NCBI GenBank assembly: GCA_928721565.1
Contig: OV788638.1
Location: 620,001 to 684,000, forward strand
DNA: 64,000 nt
Direction of reading: 5' to 3'
Source: an uncultured Clostridia bacterium
GTDB lineage: Bacteria; Bacillota; Clostridia; TANB77; CAG-508
The position numbers and the translations under genes are program-made. Under the pieces are notes generated by a model, which searched no databases, had not been told where the DNA came from, and was given only the letters and a program-made list of their open reading frames with translations. Positions 34,108-43,291 of this stretch are shown in pieces; position 1 is the first letter of the stretch; every line of letters begins with the position of its first letter.

Positions 34108-36189
34108 ATGGCAGGAAGAGCATACCCATTAGAAAGAACAAGAAATATAGGAATAATGGCTCATATTGATGCTGGTAAAACAACAACAACAGAGAGAATA
34201 TTATTCTATACAGGTAAAACACATAAAATAGGAGAAGTTCACGAAGGTGCTGCTACAATGGACTGGATGGAACAAGAACAAGAAAGAGGTATTACAATTA
34301 CATCTGCTGCAACAACATGTTTCTGGAAAGATAACAGAATCAATATAATTGATACACCAGGACACGTAGACTTTACAGTAGAAGTTCAAAGATCTTTAAG
34401 AGTTCTTGATGGTGCAGTTACAGTATTAGCTGCTAAAGGTGGAGTTCAACCACAAACAGAAACAGTATGGAGACAAGCTGACAAATATCAAGTACCAAGA
34501 ATGGTATATGTAAATAAAATGGATATTGTTGGTGCAAACTTTATGCTTTGTGTTGATCAATTAAAAACTAGATTACGTGCTAATCCAGTTCCTATTCAAT
34601 TACCAATAGGTGCAGAAGACCAATTCAAAGGAATAGTTGATTTAATAAAAATGAGAGCTTTCATTCATAAAGATGATTTAGGAAGAGAAATTGAAGAAAC
34701 AGATATTCCAGCTGATATGGTTGAAGAAGCTGAAAAATGGAGAACAGCTATGATAGAAGCTGTTTGCGAACAAGATGAAGAATTAATGATGAAATATTTA
34801 GAGGGTGAAGAACTTTCTGAAGAAGAAATCAAAAAAGGATTAAGAAAAGGAACAATCGCAAACGCAATGGTTCCAGTAACATGTGGTTCTTCATATAAAA
34901 ACAAAGGTGTACAAGAACTATTAAATGCAATAGTTGACTTTATGCCATCACCACTTGATATACCACATATCAAAGGTGAAACATTAGATGGTGAACCAAC
35001 AGAAGCTAAAACTTCTGATAGTGAACCATTTGCAGCATTAGCATTTAAAATTGCAACAGATCCATTTGTAGGAAAATTATGTTTCTTCAGAGTATACTCA
35101 GGTGTATTAGAAACAGGATCAACAGTTTTAAATTCTAGCAAAGATAAAAAAGAAAGAGTTGGTAGAATTCTACAAATGCACTCAAATCACAGAGAAGATA
35201 TTGAAAAAGTATATGCTGGTGATATTGCGGCTGCAGTAGGATTAAAAGATGTTACAACTGGAAATACTTTATGTGATCCAGATCATCCAATAATTCTAGA
35301 ATCAATGGAATTCCCTGAACCAGTTATTGATATTGCTATTGAGCCAAAAGATAAAGCAGCTCAAGAAAAAATGGGAATTGCTTTAGCAAAATTAGCTGAA
35401 GAAGATCCAACATTTAAAGCATATACAAATCAAGAAACAGGTCAAACAATCATTGCAGGTATGGGTGAGTTACACTTAGACATAATTGTAGATAGATTAA
35501 AAAGAGAATTTAAAGTAGAATGTAATGTAGGTAAACCACAAGTTGCTTACAAAGAAACAATCAGAAATAAAGTAAAAGTTCAAGGTAAATTTATTCGTCA
35601 ATCTGGTGGTAAAGGACAATACGGTGATGTATGGTTTGAAATGGAACCATTAGAGCCAGGAAAAGGAATTGAATTCGAAAGCAAAATCGTTGGAGGAGCA
35701 GTTCCAAAAGAATATATTAAACCAATTGAACAAGGAATGAGAGAAGCTGCTGAAAGCGGTATTTTAGCTGGATATCCAGTAATCGACTTCAAAGTATCAT
35801 TAGTTGATGGTTCTTACCATGAAGTTGACTCATCAGAAATGGCATTCAAGATTGCTGCATCTATGGCATTCAAAGAAGGATGTAAACAAGCTAAGTCAGT
35901 TATCTTAGAGCCAATTATGAAAGTAGAAATAACAGTTCCAGAAGAATACATGGGAGATGTTATAGGAGATGTAAACTCTAGACGTGGTAGAATGGAAGGT
36001 ATGGATGCAAATGATGGAATGCAAGAAATACATGCATTTATTCCATTATCTGAAATGTTCGGATATGCAACAGATTTACGTTCAAAAACACAAGGTAGAG
36101 GATCATACTCTATGGAACCATCTCATTATGAAGAAGTTCCAAAATCTGTACTTGAAACAATTGTTGCTTCAAGAAAGAAAGCTGAATAA
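34108..36189 (+). CDS. fusA: elongation factor G
   Basis: The 693-residue GTPase catalyses translocation. G1 AHIDAGKTTTTE (near 18), G2 with RGITITSAATT, G3 DTPGHVDFT, G4 NKMD, and domain IV/V signatures SGGKGQYGDVW and PLSEMFGYATDLRSKTQGRG are all present. AAAGGAGGG precedes the ATG. It lies 217 bases after rpsG, with the hairpin element in between. Confidence 0.98.
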   Translation: MAGRAYPLERTRNIGIMAHIDAGKTTTTERILFYTGKTHKIGEVHEGAATMDWMEQEQERGITITSAATTCFWKDNRINIIDTPGHVDFTVEVQRSLRVLDGAVTVLAAKGGVQPQTETVWRQADKYQVPRMVYVNKMDIVGANFMLCVDQLKTRLRANPVPIQLPIGAEDQFKGIVDLIKMRAFIHKDDLGREIEETDIPADMVEEAEKWRTAMIEAVCEQDEELMMKYLEGEELSEEEIKKGLRKGTIANAMVPVTCGSSYKNKGVQELLNAIVDFMPSPLDIPHIKGETLDGEPTEAKTSDSEPFAALAFKIATDPFVGKLCFFRVYSGVLETGSTVLNSSKDKKERVGRILQMHSNHREDIEKVYAGDIAAAVGLKDVTTGNTLCDPDHPIILESMEFPEPVIDIAIEPKDKAAQEKMGIALAKLAEEDPTFKAYTNQETGQTIIAGMGELHLDIIVDRLKREFKVECNVGKPQVAYKETIRNKVKVQGKFIRQSGGKGQYGDVWFEMEPLEPGKGIEFESKIVGGAVPKEYIKPIEQGMREAAESGILAGYPVIDFKVSLVDGSYHEVDSSEMAFKIAASMAFKEGCKQAKSVILEPIMKVEITVPEEYMGDVIGDVNSRRGRMEGMDANDGMQEIHAFIPLSEMFGYATDLRSKTQGRGSYSMEPSHYEEVPKSVLETIVASRKKAE

Positions 36190-36213
36190 TTTCTATTGAT
36201 TTAGAAAAAGTGC

Positions 36214-36242
36214 TTGCATTTTTAATAAATATGTTATAAAAT
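36214..36242 (+). promoter_or_regulatory. promoter of tuf
   Basis: TTGCAT at 36214-36219, 17 bases, TAAAAT at 36237-36242. A small GGTGA/TCACC hairpin at 36285-36299 lies in the leader. Confidence 0.65.
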
Positions 36243-36323
36243 ACAGGTGCGTAAAAAAGTTATTAATATTAAAAAATAAAATATGGTGAGAGAATCACCT
36301 ATAAAAAATAAGGAGGAATAAAA

Positions 36324-37526
36324 ATGGCAAAAGCAAAATTTGAAAGAACAAAGCCACACGTTAACATCGGTACAATCGGACACGTTGACCATGGAAAAAC
36401 AACAACAACTGCTGCTATTACAAAATATTTATCATTATTAGGAAAAGCTAAATTTGAAGCTTATGATCAAATCGATGGAGCACCAGAAGAAAAAGCAAGA
36501 GGAATCACAATCAACACAGCTCACGTAGAATATGAAACAGATACAAGACACTATGCACACGTAGACTGCCCAGGACATGCTGACTATGTTAAAAACATGA
36601 TCACAGGTGCAGCTCAAATGGATGGTGCAATATTAGTTGTATCAGCAGCTGATGGACCAATGCCACAAACAAGAGAACACATCTTATTAGCTAGACAAGT
36701 AGGTGTTAAATACATCGTTGTTTACTTAAATAAATGTGATATGGTAGATGATCCAGAATTATTAGAATTAGTTGAAATGGAAGTTAGAGATCTATTAACA
36801 GAATATGGTTTCCCAGGAGATGATATTCCAATCGTAAAAGGATCTTCATTAAAAGTATTAGAGAGCACATCAACAGATCCTAATGATCCAGTTTATGCTC
36901 CAATCAAAGAATTAATGGATGCAGTTGATAGCTATATCCCAACACCAGAAAGACCAATCGATCAACCATTCTTAATGCCAGTTGAAGACGTATTCACAAT
37001 TACAGGACGTGGAACAGTTGCAACAGGTAGAGTAGAAAGAGGAATTGTTAAAGTTTCTGACGAAGTTGAAATTATCGGTCTATCAACAGAAAGAAGAAAA
37101 ACTGTTGTTACAGGTGTAGAAATGTTCAGAAAATTATTAGACCAAGCTGAAGCTGGTGACAATATCGGAACATTATTAAGAGGTATTGATAGAAAAGACA
37201 TCGAAAGAGGTCAAGTACTATGTAAACCAGGAACAATTCATCCACATACAAAATTCACATCAGAAGTATACGTTTTAACTAAAGATGAAGGTGGAAGACA
37301 TACTCCATTCTTCAACGGATACAGACCACAATTCTATTTCAGAACAACAGACGTAACAGGTGTTATCGAATTACCTGCTGGAACAGAAATGGTTATGCCT
37401 GGTGATAACGTATCAATGACAATCGAATTAATCACACCTATCGCTATCGAAAAAGGATTAAGATTCGCTATTCGTGAAGGTGGTAGAACAGTTGGTTCAG
37501 GTGTTGTTGCTGATATAATTGAATAA
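36324..37526 (+). CDS. tuf: elongation factor Tu
   Basis: The 400-residue GTPase delivers aminoacyl-tRNA. GHVDHGKTT (19-27), RGITINTAHVEYET, DCPGHADYVKNM, NKCDM and the domain II/III segments are canonical. AAGGAGGAAT precedes the ATG. It has its own promoter and terminator after fusA. Codon choice is more biased than in neighbours, as expected for a very highly expressed gene. Confidence 0.99.
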   Translation: MAKAKFERTKPHVNIGTIGHVDHGKTTTTAAITKYLSLLGKAKFEAYDQIDGAPEEKARGITINTAHVEYETDTRHYAHVDCPGHADYVKNMITGAAQMDGAILVVSAADGPMPQTREHILLARQVGVKYIVVYLNKCDMVDDPELLELVEMEVRDLLTEYGFPGDDIPIVKGSSLKVLESTSTDPNDPVYAPIKELMDAVDSYIPTPERPIDQPFLMPVEDVFTITGRGTVATGRVERGIVKVSDEVEIIGLSTERRKTVVTGVEMFRKLLDQAEAGDNIGTLLRGIDRKDIERGQVLCKPGTIHPHTKFTSEVYVLTKDEGGRHTPFFNGYRPQFYFRTTDVTGVIELPAGTEMVMPGDNVSMTIELITPIAIEKGLRFAIREGGRTVGSGVVADIIE

Positions 37527-37547
37527 TAACTGAATTATTATATAGAA

Positions 37548-37574
37548 AGAAGTCAAGAAATTGGCTTCTTTTTG
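37548..37574 (+). terminator. terminator of tuf
   Basis: GAAGTCAA (37549-37556) pairs with TTGGCTTC (37561-37568) with one T-G pair, then T-run. Confidence 0.85.
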
Positions 37575-37637
37575 TTGTATTCATATATTACAAATTTATT
37601 ACAGAAATATTAAAAAAATATTACATTAACATAAAAT

Positions 37638-37666
37638 TTGACAAATTGTACCAAGTATAGTATAAT
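37638..37666 (+). promoter_or_regulatory. consensus promoter of the coiled-coil gene at 37701
   Basis: TTGACA at 37638-37643, 17 bases, TATAAT at 37661-37666. Confidence 0.85.
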
Positions 37667-37700
37667 AAATTTGTATGATATGTAAAGGGAGGATTTATAT

Positions 37701-38891
37701 ATGAAAGATAAAAAACAAAAATGGGAAGTACAATTTGAAGAATATTCAAATGGAAAATTAGATGAAAAGATGAAGGAATTAGAAGATAATCATAGTAATG
37801 AAATTAACGACAAGAAAGATACTCAGGCTAGAGGAGAAATAACAAAAAATTACATGAAACAAAAGAAACAACTTGAAAAAATCAAAGAGAACTTACCTAA
37901 AATTAAACATTTAGTTGAATTTAAAGAAAAGGTAACAACTATTAAAGATGAAATTGATACTGAATTGAAAAATAGAGTACAAATATCAAAATTAACTGAA
38001 GAACAAGGAAAACTAGACGAAGAAAATGAAAAACTAATGGCTAAGGTAGAAGAATTACAGTCAAAATTGAAATCCAAAGATATATCAGATAATGATAGAA
38101 AATCTGTAAAAGAAGAATTAGATAAAACTAATAAAAGACGTGCAGAAAATAATGAAAAGTATGGAAAAAATAGTGGAGAACTATTAAAAACTAATGGAAA
38201 ATCAGGTAAGTTTGAAAAAGTTAGTGATGAAGATTTAAAAATGATGTCAAATAAGTTATCAATTCAAATATCAAAGACTAATTTTTATGCTAATAGATTA
38301 ATAAAAGGATATAGTATAGAATCTATAAAAACAAGTGACAAAGCAATTGATTGGAAAATGAAGGCAACAGGTAAAGAGGCTAAAAAAATGGAACAATTAA
38401 AATCTGCAACTAAAGATAATAGCCAGGTTAAAGAAATGACTGAAGAAGAACTTGCAGAGAATGTACAAAAAGTAATGGAAGAAAAAGAAGAAGGAAAATC
38501 TATGGTAGAGGTAAGTGAATTTGAGCAAAAACACCCTAGATTAGCCAAAATTAAAAAATTCTTTACAAATATTAGAAATAAAATTTATAAAAAAGATGAT
38601 AATGTGCAAGAGGAACCTAAAAAAGAAGAAAATAAGGAAGAAAAAGAAAATAAAGAAGAAGTTCATACAAATAAGCATAAAGAATTTACTAAGATATTAC
38701 AAAATATGGATGAGTATCAGATATTTGATGTAGCTGAAAAAGGATTAGATGGAATAAAACAAGAAAAGATGGAAGCAGCAAAGAAGAAATTACAAGAAAA
38801 TAAAGAAAAACATGCTAATGGATTGACAGCAGAAGAAAAAGGAATAGTAGAACCTTCTCAAGAACAAGAAGACGATGAATTACAACAATAA
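37701..38891 (+). CDS. hypothetical coiled-coil protein
   Basis: The 396-residue protein is mostly charged helix. A coiled coil covers about 55-145 (TEEQGKLDEENEKLMAKVEE and around), followed by a more globular stretch (about 160-230) and a second highly charged helical region to the end (EEPKKEENKEEKENKEEVHT). No membrane helix or signal. No known family. AAAGGGAGG precedes the ATG; consensus promoter and terminator make it an independent unit. Confidence 0.6.
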   Translation: MKDKKQKWEVQFEEYSNGKLDEKMKELEDNHSNEINDKKDTQARGEITKNYMKQKKQLEKIKENLPKIKHLVEFKEKVTTIKDEIDTELKNRVQISKLTEEQGKLDEENEKLMAKVEELQSKLKSKDISDNDRKSVKEELDKTNKRRAENNEKYGKNSGELLKTNGKSGKFEKVSDEDLKMMSNKLSIQISKTNFYANRLIKGYSIESIKTSDKAIDWKMKATGKEAKKMEQLKSATKDNSQVKEMTEEELAENVQKVMEEKEEGKSMVEVSEFEQKHPRLAKIKKFFTNIRNKIYKKDDNVQEEPKKEENKEEKENKEEVHTNKHKEFTKILQNMDEYQIFDVAEKGLDGIKQEKMEAAKKKLQENKEKHANGLTAEEKGIVEPSQEQEDDELQQ

Positions 38892-38918
38892 AAAGAACAC
38901 ATTTTGTGTTCTTTTTTT
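38891..38918 (+). terminator. terminator of the coiled-coil gene
   Basis: GAACACA (38895-38901) pairs with TGTGTTC (38905-38911), flanked by A-run and T-run, so it works in both directions. Confidence 0.88.
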
Positions 38919-39018
38919 ATAAATCTATTGCAATTTTAATAAAACAATAATAAAATAGAAACATCACGAATAATCATAATTATTAAGAATAACATAAAGA
39001 AAGGGAATGAAATAAAGT

Positions 39019-40047
39019 ATGAATATATTGTTAGATGCAATGGGTGGAGATAATGCACCAGATGCTAATATAAAAGGAGCATTAAAGGCTATAAATCAAG
39101 TAAAAGCAGATGTTACACTAATAGGAAAAGAAGATATTATTAGAAACAAAATAAAGGAATTTACAGGAAAAGAACTAGAAGAAGTATCTTCAAGACTAAA
39201 AATCAAGAATGCAACAGAGACAATAGAAATGGAAGATCAGCCAACAGTAGCAATAAAGCACAAAAAAGACTCATCAATGGTAGTAGGCTTTAAAATGTTA
39301 AAAAATAATGAAGGAGATGTATTTATTTCTGCTGGAAATTCAGGAGCATTATTAGCAGGAGCAACATTGCTTGTTGGAAGAATAAAGGGGATTGATAGAC
39401 CAGCATTAGCAGGTATACTTCCAGCATATAAAAGTCAATTATTGTTGATAGATTCAGGCTCAAATACAAATTGTAAACCTATTAATTTATTACAATTTGC
39501 CCAAATGTCTACAATATATTTAAAAAATACATTTGGAATAGAGCATCCTGCAATAGGGTTGTTAAATATAGGAACTGAAGAGACAAAGGGAAATGAACTA
39601 GTAAAAGAGAGTTATAAATTATTAAAAGAAAAATCAGAAGAACTAGGAATTAACTTTGTTGGAAATGTTGAAGGTAGAGATGCATTTTCAGGAGAAATAG
39701 ATGCAATAGTGACAGATGGTTTTACGGGGAATGTATTCTTAAAAACAACAGAAGGACTTGGAAAATTTGTAAAAAGAACACTATCAGAAAGTCTAACACA
39801 AAATTTACTTTCAAAGATATGCACAGTTCCATGTCTTCCTGCAATAAATAGATTTAAGAAAACAATGGATTATAAATCTTATGGAGGAGCATTATTTTTA
39901 GGAGTAAAGAAACCTGTGGTAAAAGCACACGGAAGCAGTGATGAAACACTTTTCGAATTTACAATTAAACAAGCTGAAAAATTTGTAGAAAATAAAGCAG
40001 TTGATAAAATGATAGAAGAGTTCGAAAAAAATAGAGCAAATGCTTGA
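39019..40047 (+). CDS. plsX: phosphate acyltransferase PlsX
   Basis: The 342-residue enzyme makes acyl-phosphate from acyl-ACP for phospholipid synthesis. MNILLDAMGGDNAPDANIKG, SAGNSGALLAGATLLVGRIKG, and FVGNVEGRDAF-like and GFTGNVFLKTTEG segments are diagnostic. AAAGGGAATG precedes the ATG. acpP and rnc follow, the order seen in many Firmicutes (plsX-fabD-fabG-acpP-rnc), but fabD and fabG are missing between them. Confidence 0.96.
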   Translation: MNILLDAMGGDNAPDANIKGALKAINQVKADVTLIGKEDIIRNKIKEFTGKELEEVSSRLKIKNATETIEMEDQPTVAIKHKKDSSMVVGFKMLKNNEGDVFISAGNSGALLAGATLLVGRIKGIDRPALAGILPAYKSQLLLIDSGSNTNCKPINLLQFAQMSTIYLKNTFGIEHPAIGLLNIGTEETKGNELVKESYKLLKEKSEELGINFVGNVEGRDAFSGEIDAIVTDGFTGNVFLKTTEGLGKFVKRTLSESLTQNLLSKICTVPCLPAINRFKKTMDYKSYGGALFLGVKKPVVKAHGSSDETLFEFTIKQAEKFVENKAVDKMIEEFEKNRANA

Positions 40048-40113
40048 AACTAAACGCTTTGAAACCAAATACTGAATAGGTAGTATAAAAAACAAAAAAT
40101 ATTATAAATATGC

Positions 40114-40142
40114 TTGACAAAATAGTGAACATATAATATAAA
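40114..40142 (+). promoter_or_regulatory. promoter of acpP
   Basis: TTGACA at 40114-40119, 17 bases, TATAAA at 40137-40142. Confidence 0.75.
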
Positions 40143-40209
40143 TGTTACAGGTGAAATTTGATTAATAATAACAGATATCATTTAGCACATGAGAGGAGGT
40201 GAACTTGTA

Positions 40210-40449
40210 ATGAGTTCAGAAGAAGTTTTTGAAAAAGTAAAAGGAATAATTGTAGAGCAACTAGGTGTTGCTGATACAGCTGTTACAATGGAAGCATCAT
40301 TTATAGATGATTTAGGAGCTGATTCATTAGATATAGTAGAATTAGTAATGGCATTAGAAGAAGAATTCGATATAGAAATTCCAGATGCTGATGCAGAAAA
40401 AGTTGTTACAGTAGGAGATGTAGTAGACTACATAAAAGAAAATGTATAA
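40210..40449 (+). CDS. acpP: acyl carrier protein
   Basis: A 79-residue acidic protein has the phosphopantetheine site DLGADSLDIVELVM, the serine near residue 38. It carries growing fatty acids. The ATG at 40210 has GAGGAGGTGA 9 bases upstream; an earlier ATG at 40189 would put that site inside the gene. It has its own promoter and a terminator. Confidence 0.97.
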   Translation: MSSEEVFEKVKGIIVEQLGVADTAVTMEASFIDDLGADSLDIVELVMALEEEFDIEIPDADAEKVVTVGDVVDYIKENV

Positions 40450-40458
40450 AATAAAAGG

Positions 40459-40488
40459 AGAACGAAATAATTCGTTCTTTTATTTTTT
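40459..40488 (+). terminator. terminator of acpP
   Basis: AGAACGAA (40459-40466) pairs with TTCGTTCT (40471-40478), then a T-rich run. Confidence 0.85.
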
Positions 40489-40512
40489 GTAAGGATATTT
40501 TAGCGAAAAAAC

Positions 40513-40540
40513 TTGAAAAAAACGTAAAATAGTATATAAT
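40513..40540 (+). promoter_or_regulatory. promoter of rnc
   Basis: TTGAAA at 40513-40518, 16 bases, TATAAT at 40535-40540. Confidence 0.7.
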
Positions 40541-40590
40541 ATAATTGGGTAAATTAAAAGAACAAATAAGAAAGGAATGAAAGACAAAGT

Positions 40591-41259
40591 ATGGAAAAAT
40601 TACAGAGCAATATAGGTTATACATTTAAAGATAAAGAATTGCTAAAAAAAGCTTTAACACATACATCATATGCATATGAACATGGAGTAGAAAGCAATGA
40701 GAAATTAGAATTTTTAGGTGACAGCATTTTGGAATTTATTTCAAGTATTTATTTATATGAAAATTATAAAAATTTAAAAGAAGGAGAAATGACTAAAGTC
40801 AGAGCAACAGTAGTATGTGAAGAGAGTTTATATAAAATTGCAAAAAAGCATGATTTTAGTGATTTCTTGTATCTTGGCAAGTCAGAAAGAACAGCTAATA
40901 AAGAAGTAAGACCAGCAATTTTAGCTGATAGTGTAGAAGCAGTAATTGCTGCTATATATCTAGACGGAGGATTAGGAGAAGCACAAAAATTTATTATAGA
41001 GAATTTGAAAGAGCCAATAAAAATTGCAAGTCAGCATGTAGGCCAAAAAGATTATAAAACTGTTTTACAAGAAAAATTACAAGAACATGGAGAAGTAGAA
41101 ATTAAATATACAATAATAAAAGAAACTGGGCCAGATCATGACAAAACATTTGAAGCACAAGTTGAATGTAATCATAAAAAATTGGCAGAGGGAACAGGAA
41201 AATCAAAAAAACTTGCGGAAATGGAAGCTGCTAGAAAAGCATTACAAAATATAAAGTAA
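40591..41259 (+). CDS. rnc: ribonuclease III
   Basis: The 222-residue enzyme cuts double-stranded RNA in rRNA processing. NEKLEFLGDSILEFI (about 35-49) is the catalytic signature, with ILADSVEAVIAAIYLDGG the second metal-site segment. A double-stranded RNA-binding domain follows (DYKTVLQEKLQEHG to the end). AAAGGAATG precedes the ATG. A radical SAM gene follows by 13 bases. Confidence 0.97.
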   Translation: MEKLQSNIGYTFKDKELLKKALTHTSYAYEHGVESNEKLEFLGDSILEFISSIYLYENYKNLKEGEMTKVRATVVCEESLYKIAKKHDFSDFLYLGKSERTANKEVRPAILADSVEAVIAAIYLDGGLGEAQKFIIENLKEPIKIASQHVGQKDYKTVLQEKLQEHGEVEIKYTIIKETGPDHDKTFEAQVECNHKKLAEGTGKSKKLAEMEAARKALQNIK

Positions 41260-41272
41260 AAGAGGTGAAATT

Positions 41273-42334
41273 ATGAAAAAACATTATATAATTCCGATAT
41301 TTGTACCACATTTAGGATGTCCAAATGATTGTATATTTTGTAATCAAAGATCAATTAGTGGACAGCAGAAAATGATAACAAATGAAGATGTAAAAAAGAC
41401 AATTGACTTTTACTTAGATAATATAAAAGATAAAGATGCAAAAAAAGAAGTTGCATTTTTCGGTGGAAGCTTTACAGGTATAGACGAAAATAAACAAGAA
41501 GAGTTTTTGCAAACAGCTTATGAATACATAAAACAAGGGAAAATTGATTCAATAAGAGTATCTACAAGGCCAGATTACATAGATAAAAAAGTATTAAAAA
41601 GGTTAAAAAAATATAAAGTTGAAACAATTGAACTAGGAGTTCAATCAGCAAATGATTATATTTTAAAAAGGTCAAATAGAGGACATACTTTTGAAGATGT
41701 GAAAAGAGCGTCTAAAATGATCAGGTGGCGTGGTTTTAAATTGGGACACCAAATGATGGTTGGATTACCAGACAGTACTAGATTGGATGAGATAAATACA
41801 GCTAAGGAATTAATAAAATTAAAACCTAAAATGGTAAGAATATATCCAGTTTTAGTCATAAAAAATACTAAATTGGAAAAAGAATTTTTGGATGAAAAAT
41901 ATACTCCATTGACAGTAGTACAAGCTGTAGAAACTTGCAAAGAACTAGTGGCTATGTTTAATAAAAAGGGAATAGAAGTAATTAGAGTAGGATTGCAAAA
42001 TACTGATGAAATAACAGATCCTAATATAGAAGGAAGCGAGGTTGTTGCAGGACCATATCATCCAGCATTTAGACAACTAGTTGAATCTGGATTGTGGTAT
42101 GATACAATTCTTGCAAAAATCAAACAATTAAATGTAAAAGTAAAAAAAGTGCAAGTAACAGTTAATCCACAAGATGCAAATAATGTAATAGGACATAAAA
42201 GAGAAAATATACAAAAATTAAAAGAAATGTATACTTTGGACTTAATTGTTAAACAAGATAAAGACATAAAACCTGGTAGATTGCAATTAGATGTTTTGGA
42301 AAAATATCCAGAATTTTTAGAAGATCATAAATAA
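41273..42334 (+). CDS. radical SAM protein, Elp3-like
   Basis: The 353-residue protein has the radical SAM cluster CPNDCIFCNQ (Cys-x3-Cys-x2-Cys near residue 16), FFGGSFTGID and an Elp3-like barrel (ELGVQSANDYILKRSNRGH). Elp3 itself has a C-terminal acetyltransferase domain; here the C-terminal 80 residues are short and contain NVIGHKRENIQKLK. This shape is a common companion of rnc and smc in Clostridia; its substrate is undefined, probably tRNA-related. AGAGGTGA precedes the start, so it is in the rnc operon. Confidence 0.85.
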   Translation: MKKHYIIPIFVPHLGCPNDCIFCNQRSISGQQKMITNEDVKKTIDFYLDNIKDKDAKKEVAFFGGSFTGIDENKQEEFLQTAYEYIKQGKIDSIRVSTRPDYIDKKVLKRLKKYKVETIELGVQSANDYILKRSNRGHTFEDVKRASKMIRWRGFKLGHQMMVGLPDSTRLDEINTAKELIKLKPKMVRIYPVLVIKNTKLEKEFLDEKYTPLTVVQAVETCKELVAMFNKKGIEVIRVGLQNTDEITDPNIEGSEVVAGPYHPAFRQLVESGLWYDTILAKIKQLNVKVKKVQVTVNPQDANNVIGHKRENIQKLKEMYTLDLIVKQDKDIKPGRLQLDVLEKYPEFLEDHK

Positions 42335-42346
42335 AAGGGGAAATAT

Positions 42347-43291
42347 ATGGAAAAGAACAAAAGAGTAATAAATATATTATTAGTAATAATAATGATTTTA
42401 GTTGTTGTTGGATGTGGTTTAGGATATATATATTTTACAAAAGATAAAACTAAACCAATAATAGATCCGGAAGAGAAGAAAAATATAAAAAATCAAGAGA
42501 AAATATTTTCAATAGATAACTATCCTAAAATGGAATGTTCAATTGAAACACTACCACTTGCAGAAGCTTTTAAATCAGATTTTACAGGAACAGATGAAAA
42601 AGATATAGATATAACATATGAAAGTAAAACAAATATATATAAACATTTAATAAATGGTGATACAGATTTGATTTTAACTACATATCCATCTGATGAAGAA
42701 CAGAGCTTGGCTAAGGAAAATGGTGTAGAATTAGAAATTGTTCCAATTGTAAAAAATGCATTTGTCTTTTTTGTTAATACAGATAATAATGTAGATGGTC
42801 TAACATTAGAACAACTTCAAGACATTTATTCTGGAAAAATAAAAAGCTGGAAAGATGTCGGTGGTGAAAATGATAAAATAATAGCATATCAAATGCCAGA
42901 AAAATCAGAGAGTCAACAATGGATGTCATCATTAGTAATGAAAGGCAAGAAAATGATAGAACCTGTCCTAGAAAATGTGCCATATGATTCTACTAATATA
43001 AATAATGTCATATCTGATTATACAAATACTAAAAATTCAATAGGATATTCATTCTATTATAATGCAATGACAATGTATACAACAGATAAAATGAAATTAT
43101 TAGCAATTGATGGTGTAGATCCAACATATGAGAATATAAAAACAGGTTTATATGGATTACAAAATCAATATTATGCTATTATAAAAAAGAATGAAGGGCA
43201 AGATAGTGATGCTAGAAAATTATTAAATGCAATGAAATCTGAAAGAGGACAGAATGTAGCAAAGGAGGCTGGTTATGTTCAAAACTACTAA
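42347..43291 (+). CDS. PstS-like phosphate-binding protein
   Basis: The 314-residue protein has an N-terminal membrane helix with a VVGC element near residue 22 that could be a lipobox. A type II periplasmic binding domain follows, with features of PstS: LTLEQLQDIYSGKIKSWKDVGG and QMPEKSESQQWM. PstS proteins feed phosphate to PstCAB; none of the other Pst genes is here, so it may serve a sensor role or a transporter elsewhere. AAAGGGGAAA precedes the ATG. Its last 17 bases overlap the next gene. Confidence 0.8.
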   Translation: MEKNKRVINILLVIIMILVVVGCGLGYIYFTKDKTKPIIDPEEKKNIKNQEKIFSIDNYPKMECSIETLPLAEAFKSDFTGTDEKDIDITYESKTNIYKHLINGDTDLILTTYPSDEEQSLAKENGVELEIVPIVKNAFVFFVNTDNNVDGLTLEQLQDIYSGKIKSWKDVGGENDKIIAYQMPEKSESQQWMSSLVMKGKKMIEPVLENVPYDSTNINNVISDYTNTKNSIGYSFYYNAMTMYTTDKMKLLAIDGVDPTYENIKTGLYGLQNQYYAIIKKNEGQDSDARKLLNAMKSERGQNVAKEAGYVQNY